Shown in pieces: positions 1-8,830 of a stretch of DNA of 64,000 nucleotides; position 1 is the stretch's first letter; the number at the start of each line of letters is the position of its first letter. A program made the translations under genes and the position numbers. Below the pieces are notes generated by a model. It was not told the origin of the DNA and ran no database searches. It saw only the letters and a list, made by a program, of their open reading frames with translations. Source of the DNA: Solibacillus sp. FSL K6-1523 (lineage in GTDB: Bacteria; Bacillota; Bacilli; Bacillales_A; Planococcaceae); contig NZ_JBBOSU010000001.1 in assembly GCF_038005225.1 (NCBI RefSeq), positions 236,001 to 300,000 on the forward strand, given 5' to 3'.

Positions 1-2
1 TA

Positions 3-908
3 TTAGCAACGGTGGCAGTAGTACCTGGAGATATAGTATATGCAAATGGAATTGATGTGACAGCGAGCGTAACGATGAAGGATTTCACAAATCTAGAACT
101 TAGCGTAAACAATCCTAAGGAACGACAGATTGAGAGTATAGAAATTAATAAAGAAGGGATTTTCGCGGACTTTGGTTTAGATGCAGACAAGGTAAGAGTC
201 GGTGATGTGCAGAATGGACATAGTGTTGATTTTTCAAAGGCGCGTGCTATCCGTACAGTGAATGGAAAACCAGCGACAGTTATGCACTACAATAATCAAG
301 AGTCTATCGTTATTACTTCAGAGTATTTAGATAATATTATGATTACTACTAAAATCGAAGTACCTTTTGTAGATGTAGCCAAAACGAGCGGATATTACGA
401 TGAACTAACTGAAGCGTATAACTATGCATTAGTTGGGGGAACTGCTGCAGATAAATACTCTCCAGATAAAACGATTACACGGGGGGAATTCTCTGCTATA
501 ATTGCGCGCGCCCTAGAGATTGGAAGTTTTGAACCTGTTGATTATTATACTATGGAGGATCTTCGCGGAAAATGGTACCACCAAGAAGTGCAATTCTTAA
601 CGGATCGAGCAATCATTACTGGATACTCTACTGGTAACTTTGGAGGAGAAGATGAAATAACTCGTGAACAAGCGGCCTCAGTTATTACGCGAGCTTTAGC
701 TAATATTGGAGGTGACATTAACTTTTATAATAAATTAAGAGTTAAAGATATTTATGAAGTGAGTGATTATGCTAGGGATTCGGTGCAATTTTTAGTAGAG
801 CAAAGAATTATTGAAGAGGATGGGAAATTCCGCCCTAAGGATAAATTAACTAGATCTGAAATGGTGGAACTTTTAGTACCGGCATTAAAAACAAGTCGTA
901 AGTACTAG
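3..908 (+). CDS. C-terminal part of a surface protein with three SLH domains (5' end outside window)
   Basis: The frame is open to the left edge (codons run from base 3), so this is the last ~301 residues of a larger protein. Three SLH modules occupy the C-terminal half; their usual TRGE/TREQ/TRSE helix motif is visible as TITRGEFSAIIARAL, EITREQAASVITRAL and KLTRSEMVELLVPAL. SLH modules bind pyruvylated secondary cell-wall polymer and hold proteins on the outside of Gram-positive cells. The part before them (about residues 1-115) has no family I recognise. The next gene, 142 bases on, has its SLH domains at the N terminus, so the two are neighbours in function but not domain duplicates. The GTG at base 12 is not a credible start because it has no ribosome site and coding continues upstream. 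Function beyond wall anchoring is unknown. Confidence 0.85.
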   Translation, partial: LATVAVVPGDIVYANGIDVTASVTMKDFTNLELSVNNPKERQIESIEINKEGIFADFGLDADKVRVGDVQNGHSVDFSKARAIRTVNGKPATVMHYNNQESIVITSEYLDNIMITTKIEVPFVDVAKTSGYYDELTEAYNYALVGGTAADKYSPDKTITRGEFSAIIARALEIGSFEPVDYYTMEDLRGKWYHQEVQFLTDRAIITGYSTGNFGGEDEITREQAASVITRALANIGGDINFYNKLRVKDIYEVSDYARDSVQFLVEQRIIEEDGKFRPKDKLTRSEMVELLVPALKTSRKY

Positions 909-1050
909 AAGTAACCTGTACCGTGTACACGAACAATTAGCCTTCTACTCGATTGGCTAGAAAAAACTCTGAGTAGGGTTAAGTGAACGTTTTTAGGAAT
1001 ATATGGTATTGTTGTATTGACATATTTACTAATATAGGGGGAGTTTATTT

Positions 1051-3414
1051 ATGTGGAAAAAATTATCGGCTTCAGCACTGACATTTTCACTTTTAGCAGG
1101 TGGAGTTATAGCGGAATCAGCAAATGCATCAGGGAACGAAGAAATCACGCGAGGTGAATTTGTGAAAGTCGTGATTGATGCGCTTGACGTGCCACTTGGT
1201 AGTGGAGAAACAGTAAAGTTCCAAGATGTACCGGATTCATTAAAGCCGTATATTGAGAAGGCAGTTGAATTAAAACTAATCAAGGGGAAAACAGCAACAC
1301 AGTTTGCCCCGAATGATAAATTAACGCGTACACATGCCTCTATTATTGCAGCACGCGGGATTCAAAGTAGTGAAACATATCCATCAAGTTTAGTAGATCA
1401 ATTTAAAGATGGCGACAAAATCGCAGAGAGCAATCGGGAAGAAGTGGCTAAAGCAGTAGGTCTTGGTTTACTTTCTGGCTATGAGGATGGTACGGTTCGC
1501 CCGAATAACTTTATGACAAAAGCGCAAGCACAACAAATTTTAGCAAACTTTTTAAAGGATTATAGTCCAGTAGAGGCAAATACGACTGTAGCATTACGAA
1601 TTTTGGGAACGACAGATATTCATACTAATATTGTGAATTATGATTACTATAAAGATGCAGAGGCGAACAATTTAGGTCTTGCTAAAACAGCAGTACTAAT
1701 TGATGAAGCACGTAAAGAAAATCCGAATACGCTATTATTCGATAATGGAGATTCGATTCAAGGAACACCACTTGGTTCTTATATACAATCTGTTCAAAAG
1801 TTAAAAGATGGCGAAATTCATCCATCAATCGCTGCGATGATTGCATTAGATTATGATGCTGCTACATTCGGTAACCATGAGTTTAACTATGGTTTGGAAT
1901 ACTTAGATGAAGTAACGGACGATGCACCTTTCCCGTATCTCAATGCCAATGTGCGTAATGCAACTACGAAAGAATTAATGTACAAGCCTTATGCGATTAT
2001 TGAGAAGGAAATGGTGGATTCAAACGGCCAGTCAACGACGATTAAAGTTGGTGTAACAGGTATTGTCCCACCACAAATTTTAAAATGGGATAAAACTTTA
2101 CTTGAAGGAAAAGTCACAGTAGATGATTCTGTTGAGGCTGTAAAAGCAGTAGTGCCACAAATAAAAGAAGCTGGCGCGGATGTCGTTGTTGTCTTATCGC
2201 ATTCTGGCTTAGGTGATGCTAAGCATGAAGTTGGTGAGGAAGATATAACGTACCTACTTTCAACAATTCCAGATGTTGATGCGATTGTTACGGGACATGC
2301 ACATGACGTATTCCCGAACAAAGTAGATACTTCTTTACCGAATGTGGTGTTAGAAAAAGGTACTATGAACGATGTACCGGTTGTTATGGCAGGTAAATTT
2401 GGTAGCCATTTAGGTGTAATTGATTTACAACTAGAGAAAAAAGGCGATTCATGGGACGTAACAGAGGGTACAGGTGCGGTGCGTGAAATTGATAAAGATA
2501 GTTCAAAAGTGAATGAAGCTGTCGTGAATAGCGTAAAGGATGCACATGCTGGAACAATTGACTATGTGCGTCAAGCTGTTGGGACGACTGAAGCAGTAAT
2601 TCATAGTTACTTTTCACAAGTACAAGATGATCCGTCAATTCAAATTGTTACGAATGCACAAATGGATTATGTAAAAGCTAAAGTAAAAGGTACTTCATAT
2701 GAAGGCTTACCTGTATTATCTGCAGGTGCACCATTTAAAGCAGGAACTCGAAGCGATCCAGAATATTATACATTTATTCCAAAAGGTGAGTTAGCAATTA
2801 AAAATGTAGCTGACTTGTATTTATACGATAATACAGTATCGATGTTAAAACTTACGGGTGCAGATGTAAAAGAGTGGTTAGAAATGTCAGCAGGCCAATT
2901 CCATCATATTGATGTAAACAAAGCAGGCGAGCAGCAATTAATTAACAACGATTTCCGTTCATACAACTATGATGTAATTGATGGCGTTACGTATGAAATT
3001 GATGTAACACAACCAGCGAAATATGACGCATCAGGTAATGTTTTAAACGAAGGAGCATCTCGTATTGTAAACTTACAATATGATGGTAAGCCAATTGATT
3101 TAAAGCAAGAATTTGTTGTAGCGACAAACAATTACCGTGCAAGTGGAACTTTACCAGGTGTGCGTAATGCAACGGCTATTGAAAATTATACAGATGAAAA
3201 CCGTCAAGTCATTATTGATTATATTTTAGCTGAAAAAACAATTGACCCGTCAGCTGATGGCAACTGGAAATTCTCACCGATTCTAGAATCAGTGGAAGTT
3301 GTTTTCGAAAGTTCAAAAAAAGCAGTGGATGTTTTAGGAGAAAATACAGCTATTAAATATTTGGGTGAAGGCACGAGCGGCTTTGGAAAATATTCACTAA
3401 AATCAATTAAATAA
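1051..3414 (+). CDS. SLH-anchored bifunctional 5'-nucleotidase / 2',3'-cyclic phosphodiesterase
   Basis: A 787-residue exported enzyme that should strip phosphate from extracellular nucleotides. A signal peptide (about residues 1-26, MWKKLSASALTFSLLAGGV) is followed by SLH modules to about residue 170, then a calcineurin-like metallophosphatase domain with the metal-binding motifs GTTDIHTN, DNGDSIQGTP, GNHEFNYG, LSHSGLGD and TGHAHDVFP. The 5'-nucleotidase C-terminal domain follows from about residue 490, with the substrate-loop-like NYRASGTLPG near the end. This is the layout of Bacillus YfkN-type enzymes, with wall anchoring by SLH instead of a sortase signal. An ATG follows GGGGGAG at a normal distance. 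A strong hairpin terminator lies downstream. It probably scavenges phosphate and nucleosides; the exact substrate cannot be told from sequence. Confidence 0.9.
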   Translation: MWKKLSASALTFSLLAGGVIAESANASGNEEITRGEFVKVVIDALDVPLGSGETVKFQDVPDSLKPYIEKAVELKLIKGKTATQFAPNDKLTRTHASIIAARGIQSSETYPSSLVDQFKDGDKIAESNREEVAKAVGLGLLSGYEDGTVRPNNFMTKAQAQQILANFLKDYSPVEANTTVALRILGTTDIHTNIVNYDYYKDAEANNLGLAKTAVLIDEARKENPNTLLFDNGDSIQGTPLGSYIQSVQKLKDGEIHPSIAAMIALDYDAATFGNHEFNYGLEYLDEVTDDAPFPYLNANVRNATTKELMYKPYAIIEKEMVDSNGQSTTIKVGVTGIVPPQILKWDKTLLEGKVTVDDSVEAVKAVVPQIKEAGADVVVVLSHSGLGDAKHEVGEEDITYLLSTIPDVDAIVTGHAHDVFPNKVDTSLPNVVLEKGTMNDVPVVMAGKFGSHLGVIDLQLEKKGDSWDVTEGTGAVREIDKDSSKVNEAVVNSVKDAHAGTIDYVRQAVGTTEAVIHSYFSQVQDDPSIQIVTNAQMDYVKAKVKGTSYEGLPVLSAGAPFKAGTRSDPEYYTFIPKGELAIKNVADLYLYDNTVSMLKLTGADVKEWLEMSAGQFHHIDVNKAGEQQLINNDFRSYNYDVIDGVTYEIDVTQPAKYDASGNVLNEGASRIVNLQYDGKPIDLKQEFVVATNNYRASGTLPGVRNATAIENYTDENRQVIIDYILAEKTIDPSADGNWKFSPILESVEVVFESSKKAVDVLGENTAIKYLGEGTSGFGKYSLKSIK

Positions 3415-3474
3415 GAACAAAAGCAAAGGCACTGAAAAACCAATGTTATTTATGACAATTTAGTTTTTTAGACA

Positions 3475-3524
3475 AAAATAAGGCACTTTCTATTCATTAG
3501 CGAATGGAAAGTGCCTTATTTCTT
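3475..3524 (+). terminator. Rho-independent terminator after the 5'-nucleotidase gene
   Basis: Arms AAATAAGGCACTTTC and GAAAGTGCCTTATTT are complementary over 15 bases with a ~16-base loop. T-rich sequence on both sides would let it work in either direction. Confidence 0.8.
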
Positions 3525-3526
3525 TA

Positions 3527-3658
3527 ACTTGATTCAGCAAATGTATTTGTACCGAAAGCGAAGTGACAGGTACAGAATTCCTCCGCTTTTATAAGTGGGG
3601 GATGAATGCCAAAAAGTACAATTCTACTGGGGGGTTCAAACCCAGGCTGAATCAAGTT
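3527..3658. repeat. ~130-bp non-coding element with 13-bp terminal inverted repeats
   Basis: AACTTGATTCAGC at the left (about 3528-3540) is answered by GCTGAATCAAGTT at the right (about 3645-3657). Between them lie a small TGTACC...GGTACA hairpin and G-rich blocks (GTGGGGG, CTGGGGGG). No gene is inside. It looks like a small MITE or a decayed insertion-sequence end, directly after a terminator. The antisense open frame across it does not look like a protein. Confidence 0.4.
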
Positions 3659-3835
3659 AGTAACCAGCACCAGATCACAAACAATTAAAGATCCATCATG
3701 CGCAAAAGGCAATTTCACTTTACTTATCCGTGGACCAAGACCCCCTGATATTGCCATATGACTATTCCATTTAATAAAAGTGGTTAAGTTGTGTAGTTTT
3801 ATAAATTTATGGTAATGCTTATAATTTAATGTCAT

Positions 3836-4026
3836 ATCAAATGGTGAAGCGTTTGAAAGGGAATTTTTCCAATTGTCACAGCGCAATCAGAAGAGTTAAC
3901 AATCATCAAGACATACGATATGGAACTTGGAAAATTGGATGCCTATTATATAAACGAGGAAATAGACGGGGCACATGAAGAAAATGATATAGTTCTATTT
4001 TTTGAAAAAAGTGAAATTGTAAGCTG
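3836..4026 (+). pseudogene. Decayed coding fragment, family unknown
   Basis: Reading forward, one frame gives SNGEAFEREFF and, after a one-base frame change near 3872, the next runs PIVTAQSEELTIIKTYDMEL and on through an acidic stretch to KSEIVS and a TGA at 4024-4026. There is no start codon with a ribosome site. A good terminator follows at 4079-4117. It reads like the 3' end of a lost gene. I do not recognise the family. Confidence 0.3.
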
Positions 4027-4078
4027 ATATTAGTGAATAGATAAAATCAGTTTGAATTAAAATGGAAATCAATCCAAA

Positions 4079-4117
4079 GGCAAAAATCCTTGATGTATAA
4101 GGATTTTTGCCCTTTTT
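4079..4117 (+). terminator. Rho-independent terminator
   Basis: GGCAAAAATCCTT and AAGGATTTTTGCC form a hairpin followed by CTTTTTT. It closes the decayed fragment just upstream and insulates the ABC operon that begins at 4283. Confidence 0.75.
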
Positions 4118-4282
4118 TATGAAAATCACTTGCTGCAATAAATCAGTCTAACGTGATTTTTATTATCAGAAAAAATAAATTATTTTGGTAAATAAGGTTG
4201 TTTATTTGGAACGGATAGATTAATATAACTCATATAATACAAAACCTAGTTGAATAATTGGTTTTAAAAGAGGTGATTAATT

Positions 4283-5059
4283 TTGGTGACATCGCTCGTA
4301 TCTATTGACCATGTATCAAAAACATACGGTGAGCACGGCCCGCTTGTTTTAAATAATGTGTCTTTTAATATTGCAAAACGCGAGGTCATCTCGATTCTTG
4401 GGAAAAGTGGCTGCGGAAAAAGTACGTTACTGAATTGTATCGGTGGCTTTGAACGAATGAATGAAGGGCGAGTGCTGCTTGACGGGCAACCGATTACGAA
4501 GCCAAGTAAGCGCTGTGTCATGCTCATGCAAAACTACGGCCTGTTACCATGGCGGTCTGTTCGCAAAAATGTGGAATTAGGATTAGAGGGTGCAGGGCTT
4601 TCTAAACAAGAGGTGAAGAGCAGGGTTGCACATTATTTAGAAATGGTGGGCCTCGCAGATCGTGCCGCGTCTTTGCCGAGCGAATTGTCTGGTGGAATGC
4701 AGCAACGGGTCGCCATTGCGAGGGCACTTGCGATTCAGCCAGAAGTCATTTTAATGGATGAACCATTTGGCGCGCTAGATACATTTACACGTTATTATTT
4801 GCAAGATGAACTGATGCAAATTCAGCAACGCGAAAAAATGACCATTATTTTAGTGACACATGATATAGATGAGGCCCTTTATTTATCTGATCGTATCTTT
4901 ATTATGAAACCGAATCCGGGTGAGATTCATAAAGAAATTTCTTTGAAAATGGCGAAACCACGTGACCGTTCAGACTCAGATTTTCAGCATTACCGAGAAT
5001 TAATTTTCAATGAGTTCCAGTTCACTCAGGAAAAAGCAGCAATCGAGTTTAATATTTAG
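4283..5059 (+). CDS. ABC transporter ATPase, nitrate/sulfonate/taurine (SsuB/TauB) type
   Basis: The cytoplasmic ATPase of an importer, 258 residues. Walker A is GKSGCGKST (about 40-48), the Q-loop is near LMQNYGLLPW, the signature LSGGMQQR is at about 135-142, Walker B is ILMDEP (about 156-161) and the switch His lies in LVTHDIDEA. The LLPWRSVRKNVELGL stretch is typical of the SsuB/TauB/NrtD group. The TTG start at 4283 follows AGAGGTGAT; no better ATG exists. It heads an operon: the binding-protein gene starts 11 bases after its stop, then come permease, DUF4242 and flavoenzyme genes. The substrate is likely a small organic anion or an N/S-heterocycle, inferred from family and neighbours only. 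Confidence 0.9.
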   Translation: MVTSLVSIDHVSKTYGEHGPLVLNNVSFNIAKREVISILGKSGCGKSTLLNCIGGFERMNEGRVLLDGQPITKPSKRCVMLMQNYGLLPWRSVRKNVELGLEGAGLSKQEVKSRVAHYLEMVGLADRAASLPSELSGGMQQRVAIARALAIQPEVILMDEPFGALDTFTRYYLQDELMQIQQREKMTIILVTHDIDEALYLSDRIFIMKPNPGEIHKEISLKMAKPRDRSDSDFQHYRELIFNEFQFTQEKAAIEFNI

Positions 5060-5069
5060 GGGGCAAGGG

Positions 5070-5999
5070 ATGAAGAAGTCTTATGCACTAGTATTGCTAA
5101 CAGTTGTACTTCTATTAGCTGCTTGTGGCGGTGAAAAATCCGTAGATGGCGCAAAGCCAACAATCAAAATCGGCTATTTACCAATTACACATGCCGTACC
5201 GCTTTACATGCAAGCCGCTACTGAATATAACGATTATCAGTTGGAACTCGTGAAATTTGGTTCTTGGCCAGAGTTAATGGATGCGCTCAATACAGGTGCT
5301 ATTGACGGGGCTTCCGTACTTATTCAGTTAGCAATGAATGTAAAAGAAAAGGGCATTGATTTAAAAGCAGTTGCTCTAGGACATCGCGATGGTAATGTGC
5401 TCATTGGTGGCAAGGATATATCCTCAGTAGAAGATTTAAAAGGCAAGTCATTTGCCATTCCAAGCCGCTTCTCTACACATAATATTTTATTGTATGAAAT
5501 GCTGCAAAAACACAGCATTAATTATGATGAGGTGGATGTTATTGAGTTGCCACCTGCTGAGATGCCTGCCGCGCTTGCGGAAGGAAGAATTGCTGGCTAT
5601 GTTGTAGCGGAGCCATTTGGTGCGATGTCCGTTGCCCTTGAAAATGGGACGGTGCTTTATCAATCCGATGAAATTTGGCAAGATTCCATTGATTGCGGTT
5701 TAGTACTACGCGGTCAATTTATCGAAAAAAACAAAGAGCTTGTACAAAGTTTTATGGATGATTACGTAGCTGGTGGTGAGTTAGCGCAGCAAAAAGATGA
5801 TCATACACATGAAGTAGTCGGCAATTATTTAACAGTAGATAAAGAGGTTTTAGATTTGTCACTTGAATGGATATCATACGATCACTTAAAAATAGAAGAA
5901 GAGAGCTATACGATTTTACGTGATGCATTAACGACAATGGGGTTATCAGAAAATCCACCAACATATGAGGAATTTATCGATGCTAGCTTTGTAAAGTAG
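5070..5999 (+). CDS. ABC transporter substrate-binding lipoprotein, SsuA/NMT1-like
   Basis: A 309-residue periplasmic-type binding protein tethered by lipid. MKKSYALVLLTVVLLLAACG carries a lipobox (LAAC) with the modified Cys at about residue 19. The mature part begins IKIGYLPITHAVPLYMQAAT, as in NMT1/SsuA/NrtA proteins, and continues with the two-lobe pattern (GAIDGASVLIQLAMN, KSFAIPSRFSTHN, GRIAGYVVAEPFG). I chose the ATG at 5070 after TTAGGGGGCAAGGG; the frame is open to 5010, but that would put extra residues before the signal peptide and overlap the ATPase gene. It works with the ATPase upstream and permease downstream. The ligand is not identifiable. Confidence 0.88.
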   Translation: MKKSYALVLLTVVLLLAACGGEKSVDGAKPTIKIGYLPITHAVPLYMQAATEYNDYQLELVKFGSWPELMDALNTGAIDGASVLIQLAMNVKEKGIDLKAVALGHRDGNVLIGGKDISSVEDLKGKSFAIPSRFSTHNILLYEMLQKHSINYDEVDVIELPPAEMPAALAEGRIAGYVVAEPFGAMSVALENGTVLYQSDEIWQDSIDCGLVLRGQFIEKNKELVQSFMDDYVAGGELAQQKDDHTHEVVGNYLTVDKEVLDLSLEWISYDHLKIEEESYTILRDALTTMGLSENPPTYEEFIDASFVK

Positions 6000-6018
6000 C
6001 ATGGGACGGAGGGGAATT

Positions 6019-6780
6019 ATGACCAAAACGAAAAAATTTCCACTCATTGTGATGGGCTTTGTATTGCTCATTGCGGTATGGCAAATGGTAGCCGTTATTG
6101 GTGGACATCAGGCGGCACTTTTCCCTCCGCCATTAAAAGTGGGAGCAGCTTTAGTGTCCATCATAGTAGATGGTTCCATATTTACACATATACAAATTAG
6201 TTTATTTCGTTTCTTTACAGGTTATGTAACAGCAGTTTTCGTAGCGGTGCTGCTCGGGTTAGTTTTAGGTCGCTTACCTGTTGTGTGGCAAGTACTAGAC
6301 CCGGTCGTTCAAGTATTAAGACCGGTATCACCGATTGCTTGGTCACCATTTATCGTCTTATGGTTTGGGATTGGCAATATGCCGGCAATTGTGATTATTT
6401 TCATCGCGGCATTTTTCCCAGTGTTATTATCAACAGTTTCAGCGGTGAAAAAGGTTGATCAAACGTATTTGCGCATTGCGGCAAATTTTGAAATGAGCCA
6501 AGTAGAGACGTTATGGAAAATTGTATTGCCGGCTTCGTTTCCGATGATTGCTAATGGTTTACATATGGCACTCGGATCAGCTTGGATTTTCTTAGTAGCC
6601 GGTGAAATGGTAGGAGCACAGTCAGGACTTGGTTTTTTAATTGTCGATGCCCGCAATTCCCTCAGCTTAGATCTTGTCATGGCATGCATCGTAATCATTG
6701 GAGTGCTTGGTTTAATTTTAGATAAAGGGATTCATTATTTCGAAACATGGGTGAATCGTATTTGGGGCGGCACCCAATAA
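6019..6780 (+). CDS. ABC transporter permease, SsuC/TauC type
   Basis: A 253-residue inner-membrane permease with about six hydrophobic segments and the BPD_transp_1 EAA-like loop (VETLWKIVLPASFPMIANGL) that docks on the ATPase. I start at ATG 6019, which follows GGAGGGGAATT; the ATG at 6001 abuts the previous stop and lacks a ribosome site. Subunits are ordered ATPase, binding protein, permease, as in many ssu/tau/nrt-like loci. Spacing to the next gene is 20 bases with a very strong AAGGAGG, so the two downstream genes are probably co-transcribed. Confidence 0.88.
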   Translation: MTKTKKFPLIVMGFVLLIAVWQMVAVIGGHQAALFPPPLKVGAALVSIIVDGSIFTHIQISLFRFFTGYVTAVFVAVLLGLVLGRLPVVWQVLDPVVQVLRPVSPIAWSPFIVLWFGIGNMPAIVIIFIAAFFPVLLSTVSAVKKVDQTYLRIAANFEMSQVETLWKIVLPASFPMIANGLHMALGSAWIFLVAGEMVGAQSGLGFLIVDARNSLSLDLVMACIVIIGVLGLILDKGIHYFETWVNRIWGGTQ

Positions 6781-6800
6781 AAAATAAGGAGGAAATACAA

Positions 6801-7316
6801 ATGAGTTTATTTTTAGTCGAATCAACAATTAACGAGGTTTCATCAAAAGAGGCATTTTCAGCATTGGTGGAGGAAATTCACGCAACAGAAGGTGTTGTAG
6901 TCGTTGAAGTGCAAGTAGCGAAAGACTTTTCACGAGGCTATTTCATCATTGAAGCGGCAGATGGAGCAACAGCAATAAAGGCAATTGTTTTACAAAATAT
7001 AAGCATCGATTTAGTGAAAGAAGTACGTTTAATTGGGAAAGAATTAGCAGAAGTAAAGGCTGGCGGTGAGCAAGTAAACTATTTAGTAGAGTGGGAAATT
7101 CCAGCAGAAATCACAATGGAAAAATATTTAGAGCGCAAAAAGAAAAACTCTGTGAAATATGAAGAAGTACCCGATGTAAAATTCTCACGCACGTATGTAT
7201 GTGAAGATATGACGAAATGCTTATGTTTCTATGATGCACCAGACGAAGCAGCGGTAAAGCGTGCACGTGAAGCTGTATCAACACCGATTACTTCATTAAC
7301 TGAATTAGCGGATTAA
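6801..7316 (+). CDS. DUF4242 (SCO4226-like) protein
   Basis: A 171-residue soluble protein. The C-terminal half (from about residue 91, YLVEWEIPAEITMEKYLERK to the AREAV helix) matches the DUF4242 pattern of a ferredoxin-like small domain; the Streptomyces member SCO4226 is described as nickel-binding. The N-terminal half (about 1-85) has the same beta-alpha-beta rhythm and may be a second, degenerate copy. Cys residues in YVCEDMTKCLCFY could bind metal or cofactor, which is inference. ATG 6801 follows AAGGAGGAAATACAA; the frame is open further up but inside the permease gene. Position between an importer and a flavoenzyme suggests a part in handling the imported compound. Confidence 0.72.
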   Translation: MSLFLVESTINEVSSKEAFSALVEEIHATEGVVVVEVQVAKDFSRGYFIIEAADGATAIKAIVLQNISIDLVKEVRLIGKELAEVKAGGEQVNYLVEWEIPAEITMEKYLERKKKNSVKYEEVPDVKFSRTYVCEDMTKCLCFYDAPDEAAVKRAREAVSTPITSLTELAD

Positions 7317-7335
7317 TAGGGAGGGTGCGGCGACT

Positions 7336-8400
7336 ATGGCTATCAATACAAATCAACTACAACAGATTATTGGGGAAATATTAAAGCCCGTCGTCAAAAA
7401 AGTAGATGAGCAGGCGTATTATGCAGAAGGTTATATAATCGCGCTAAGTGAAGCAGGTTTTTTCAATTCTGCTGGGAAAGAGCAGGCGACGATTTTACAA
7501 GATGGTGTAGCCGTTGTGCGTGAAACGGCTAAAGTTTGCATGACAACAGCGTTTTGTATTTGGTGCCATTTAGCTGCATTAACATACTTACGCACGAGTA
7601 AAAATGAGCATTTGCAGGCAACGATTTTACCAAAGTTGGAGCAAGGTGAACTGCTTGGTGCCACTGGTTTATCAAATCCAATGAAGCATTATTCAGGACT
7701 TGAAGAATTGTTTTTAACAGCACAACAAACAGCAGAGGGCTATATTATTAACGGGGTTTTACCGGCTGTTTCGAATTTAGGAAATCGTCATTATTTCGGT
7801 GCCATTGCGGCATTAGGAGAACGAGATGTTATGGTGCTCGTTTCAACCGATACACCTGGATTAGAGCTGAAAGAAAAAGTAGGTTTTATCGGTGTGAATG
7901 GCAGTGCGACGTATACGTGTAAATTCAATCAAGTATTTATTCCCACGAATCAAGTGATTGCAGAGGATGCGCGCGCTTTTTGTGATGAAATTCGTCCTTC
8001 GTTTATTTATTATCAAATTCCACTTGGTCTTGGCGTTATTGCGGCGGCAGGTGAAGGTATTGAAAAAGTGAAGGCTAAGCAGAACGGTTGTAATGGTTAT
8101 TTACAAGTGCAGGCAAGGGAGTTATTTGCGCAGTATGATCGCCTAAATGCAGAACTTGAGCAAGCGGCGCGGCATTTGAATTTAGAAGAAGTTGTTAATA
8201 TCCGTTTACAAACTGTGCAAACTACATTAGCGGCAGTTCAAGCGAATATGATGCATAATGGGGCAGCGGGTTATGTGGCAGGAAGTGTTGCCTCACGCAA
8301 ATTACGGGAAGCATATTTCTTTGCCAATTTAACACCAACTGTACGCCATTTGGAAAAGTTAAAGGCGGAATTTAAGGAAATACCGGGAATTTTACATTGA
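7336..8400 (+). CDS. Acyl-CoA dehydrogenase-fold flavoprotein
   Basis: 354 residues with the overall acyl-CoA dehydrogenase order: helical N domain, a beta middle domain (GATGLSNP..., LKEKVGFIGVNGSATYTCKFNQVFIP) and a C-terminal helical bundle (AAGYVAGSVASRKLREAYF). The usual ~380 residues are slightly shortened. I cannot see a confident catalytic Glu. With an SsuABC-like importer upstream it may be a flavin monooxygenase of the DszC/SfnC kind rather than a beta-oxidation enzyme; this is inference from context. Last gene of the operon, followed by a terminator. Confidence 0.78.
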   Translation: MAINTNQLQQIIGEILKPVVKKVDEQAYYAEGYIIALSEAGFFNSAGKEQATILQDGVAVVRETAKVCMTTAFCIWCHLAALTYLRTSKNEHLQATILPKLEQGELLGATGLSNPMKHYSGLEELFLTAQQTAEGYIINGVLPAVSNLGNRHYFGAIAALGERDVMVLVSTDTPGLELKEKVGFIGVNGSATYTCKFNQVFIPTNQVIAEDARAFCDEIRPSFIYYQIPLGLGVIAAAGEGIEKVKAKQNGCNGYLQVQARELFAQYDRLNAELEQAARHLNLEEVVNIRLQTVQTTLAAVQANMMHNGAAGYVAGSVASRKLREAYFFANLTPTVRHLEKLKAEFKEIPGILH

Positions 8401-8401
8401 T

Positions 8402-8442
8402 GAAAGGCTCTTCATGGCTACGGCTGTGAGGAGCTTTTCATT
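8402..8442 (+). terminator. Terminator after the flavoenzyme gene
   Basis: GAAAGGCTCTTCA pairs imperfectly with GTGAGGAGCTTTTC around a short loop and leads into a T-rich stretch. It closes the operon starting at 4283. Confidence 0.65.
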
Positions 8443-8599
8443 TGAAGTTGGAGAAAATAACTTGGATCAAGCGCGACTAGCTACAGTCATGCTTGTGGTA
8501 TTACTGAAATATGTTTCACTGGCTGATGACGTATATTGTGATGACTGATTTTTGGTATCACTTCCACTGAATTTCTATGATTGAAGGCTATTATCATGT

Positions 8600-8683
8600 C
8601 TACCCATAAAATAAGCTCATTATCATTCCACTAAGATAAGCATCCGTATTTGTTGTTGGAGTTTGATTCTTTGTTGTTTGCAT
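8600..8683 (-). CDS. Putative 27-residue peptide, unknown
   Basis: On the minus strand ATG at 8683 follows GATGGAGGGGCAAAAA, a strong ribosome site at normal distance, and reads 27 codons to TAG. The peptide is Thr/Asn-rich at the start (MQTTKNQTPTTNTDAY) and ends in a short hydrophobic tail (MIMSLFYG). It sits alone in a 900-base gap. I do not recognise it; the ribosome site is the main reason for listing it. Confidence 0.35.
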   Translation of the reverse strand: MQTTKNQTPTTNTDAYLSGMIMSLFYG

Positions 8684-8830
8684 TTTTTGCCCCTCCATCT
8701 TTAGTAGTTAACATCTATTTTAAGTCGTTGAGAAATCTAGTACTTTCTACTATAGACTATTGACCTATACAAAACATATACAGGTTGGAGTAGATGCTAG
8801 AAGTCATGCCACAAAAAACATAGCTATATA

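Noticed and set aside
3524..3886. 120-codon minus-strand ORF
   Set aside because: It crosses an inverted-repeat element and a decayed plus-strand fragment, and its residues show no protein-like pattern or ribosome site.
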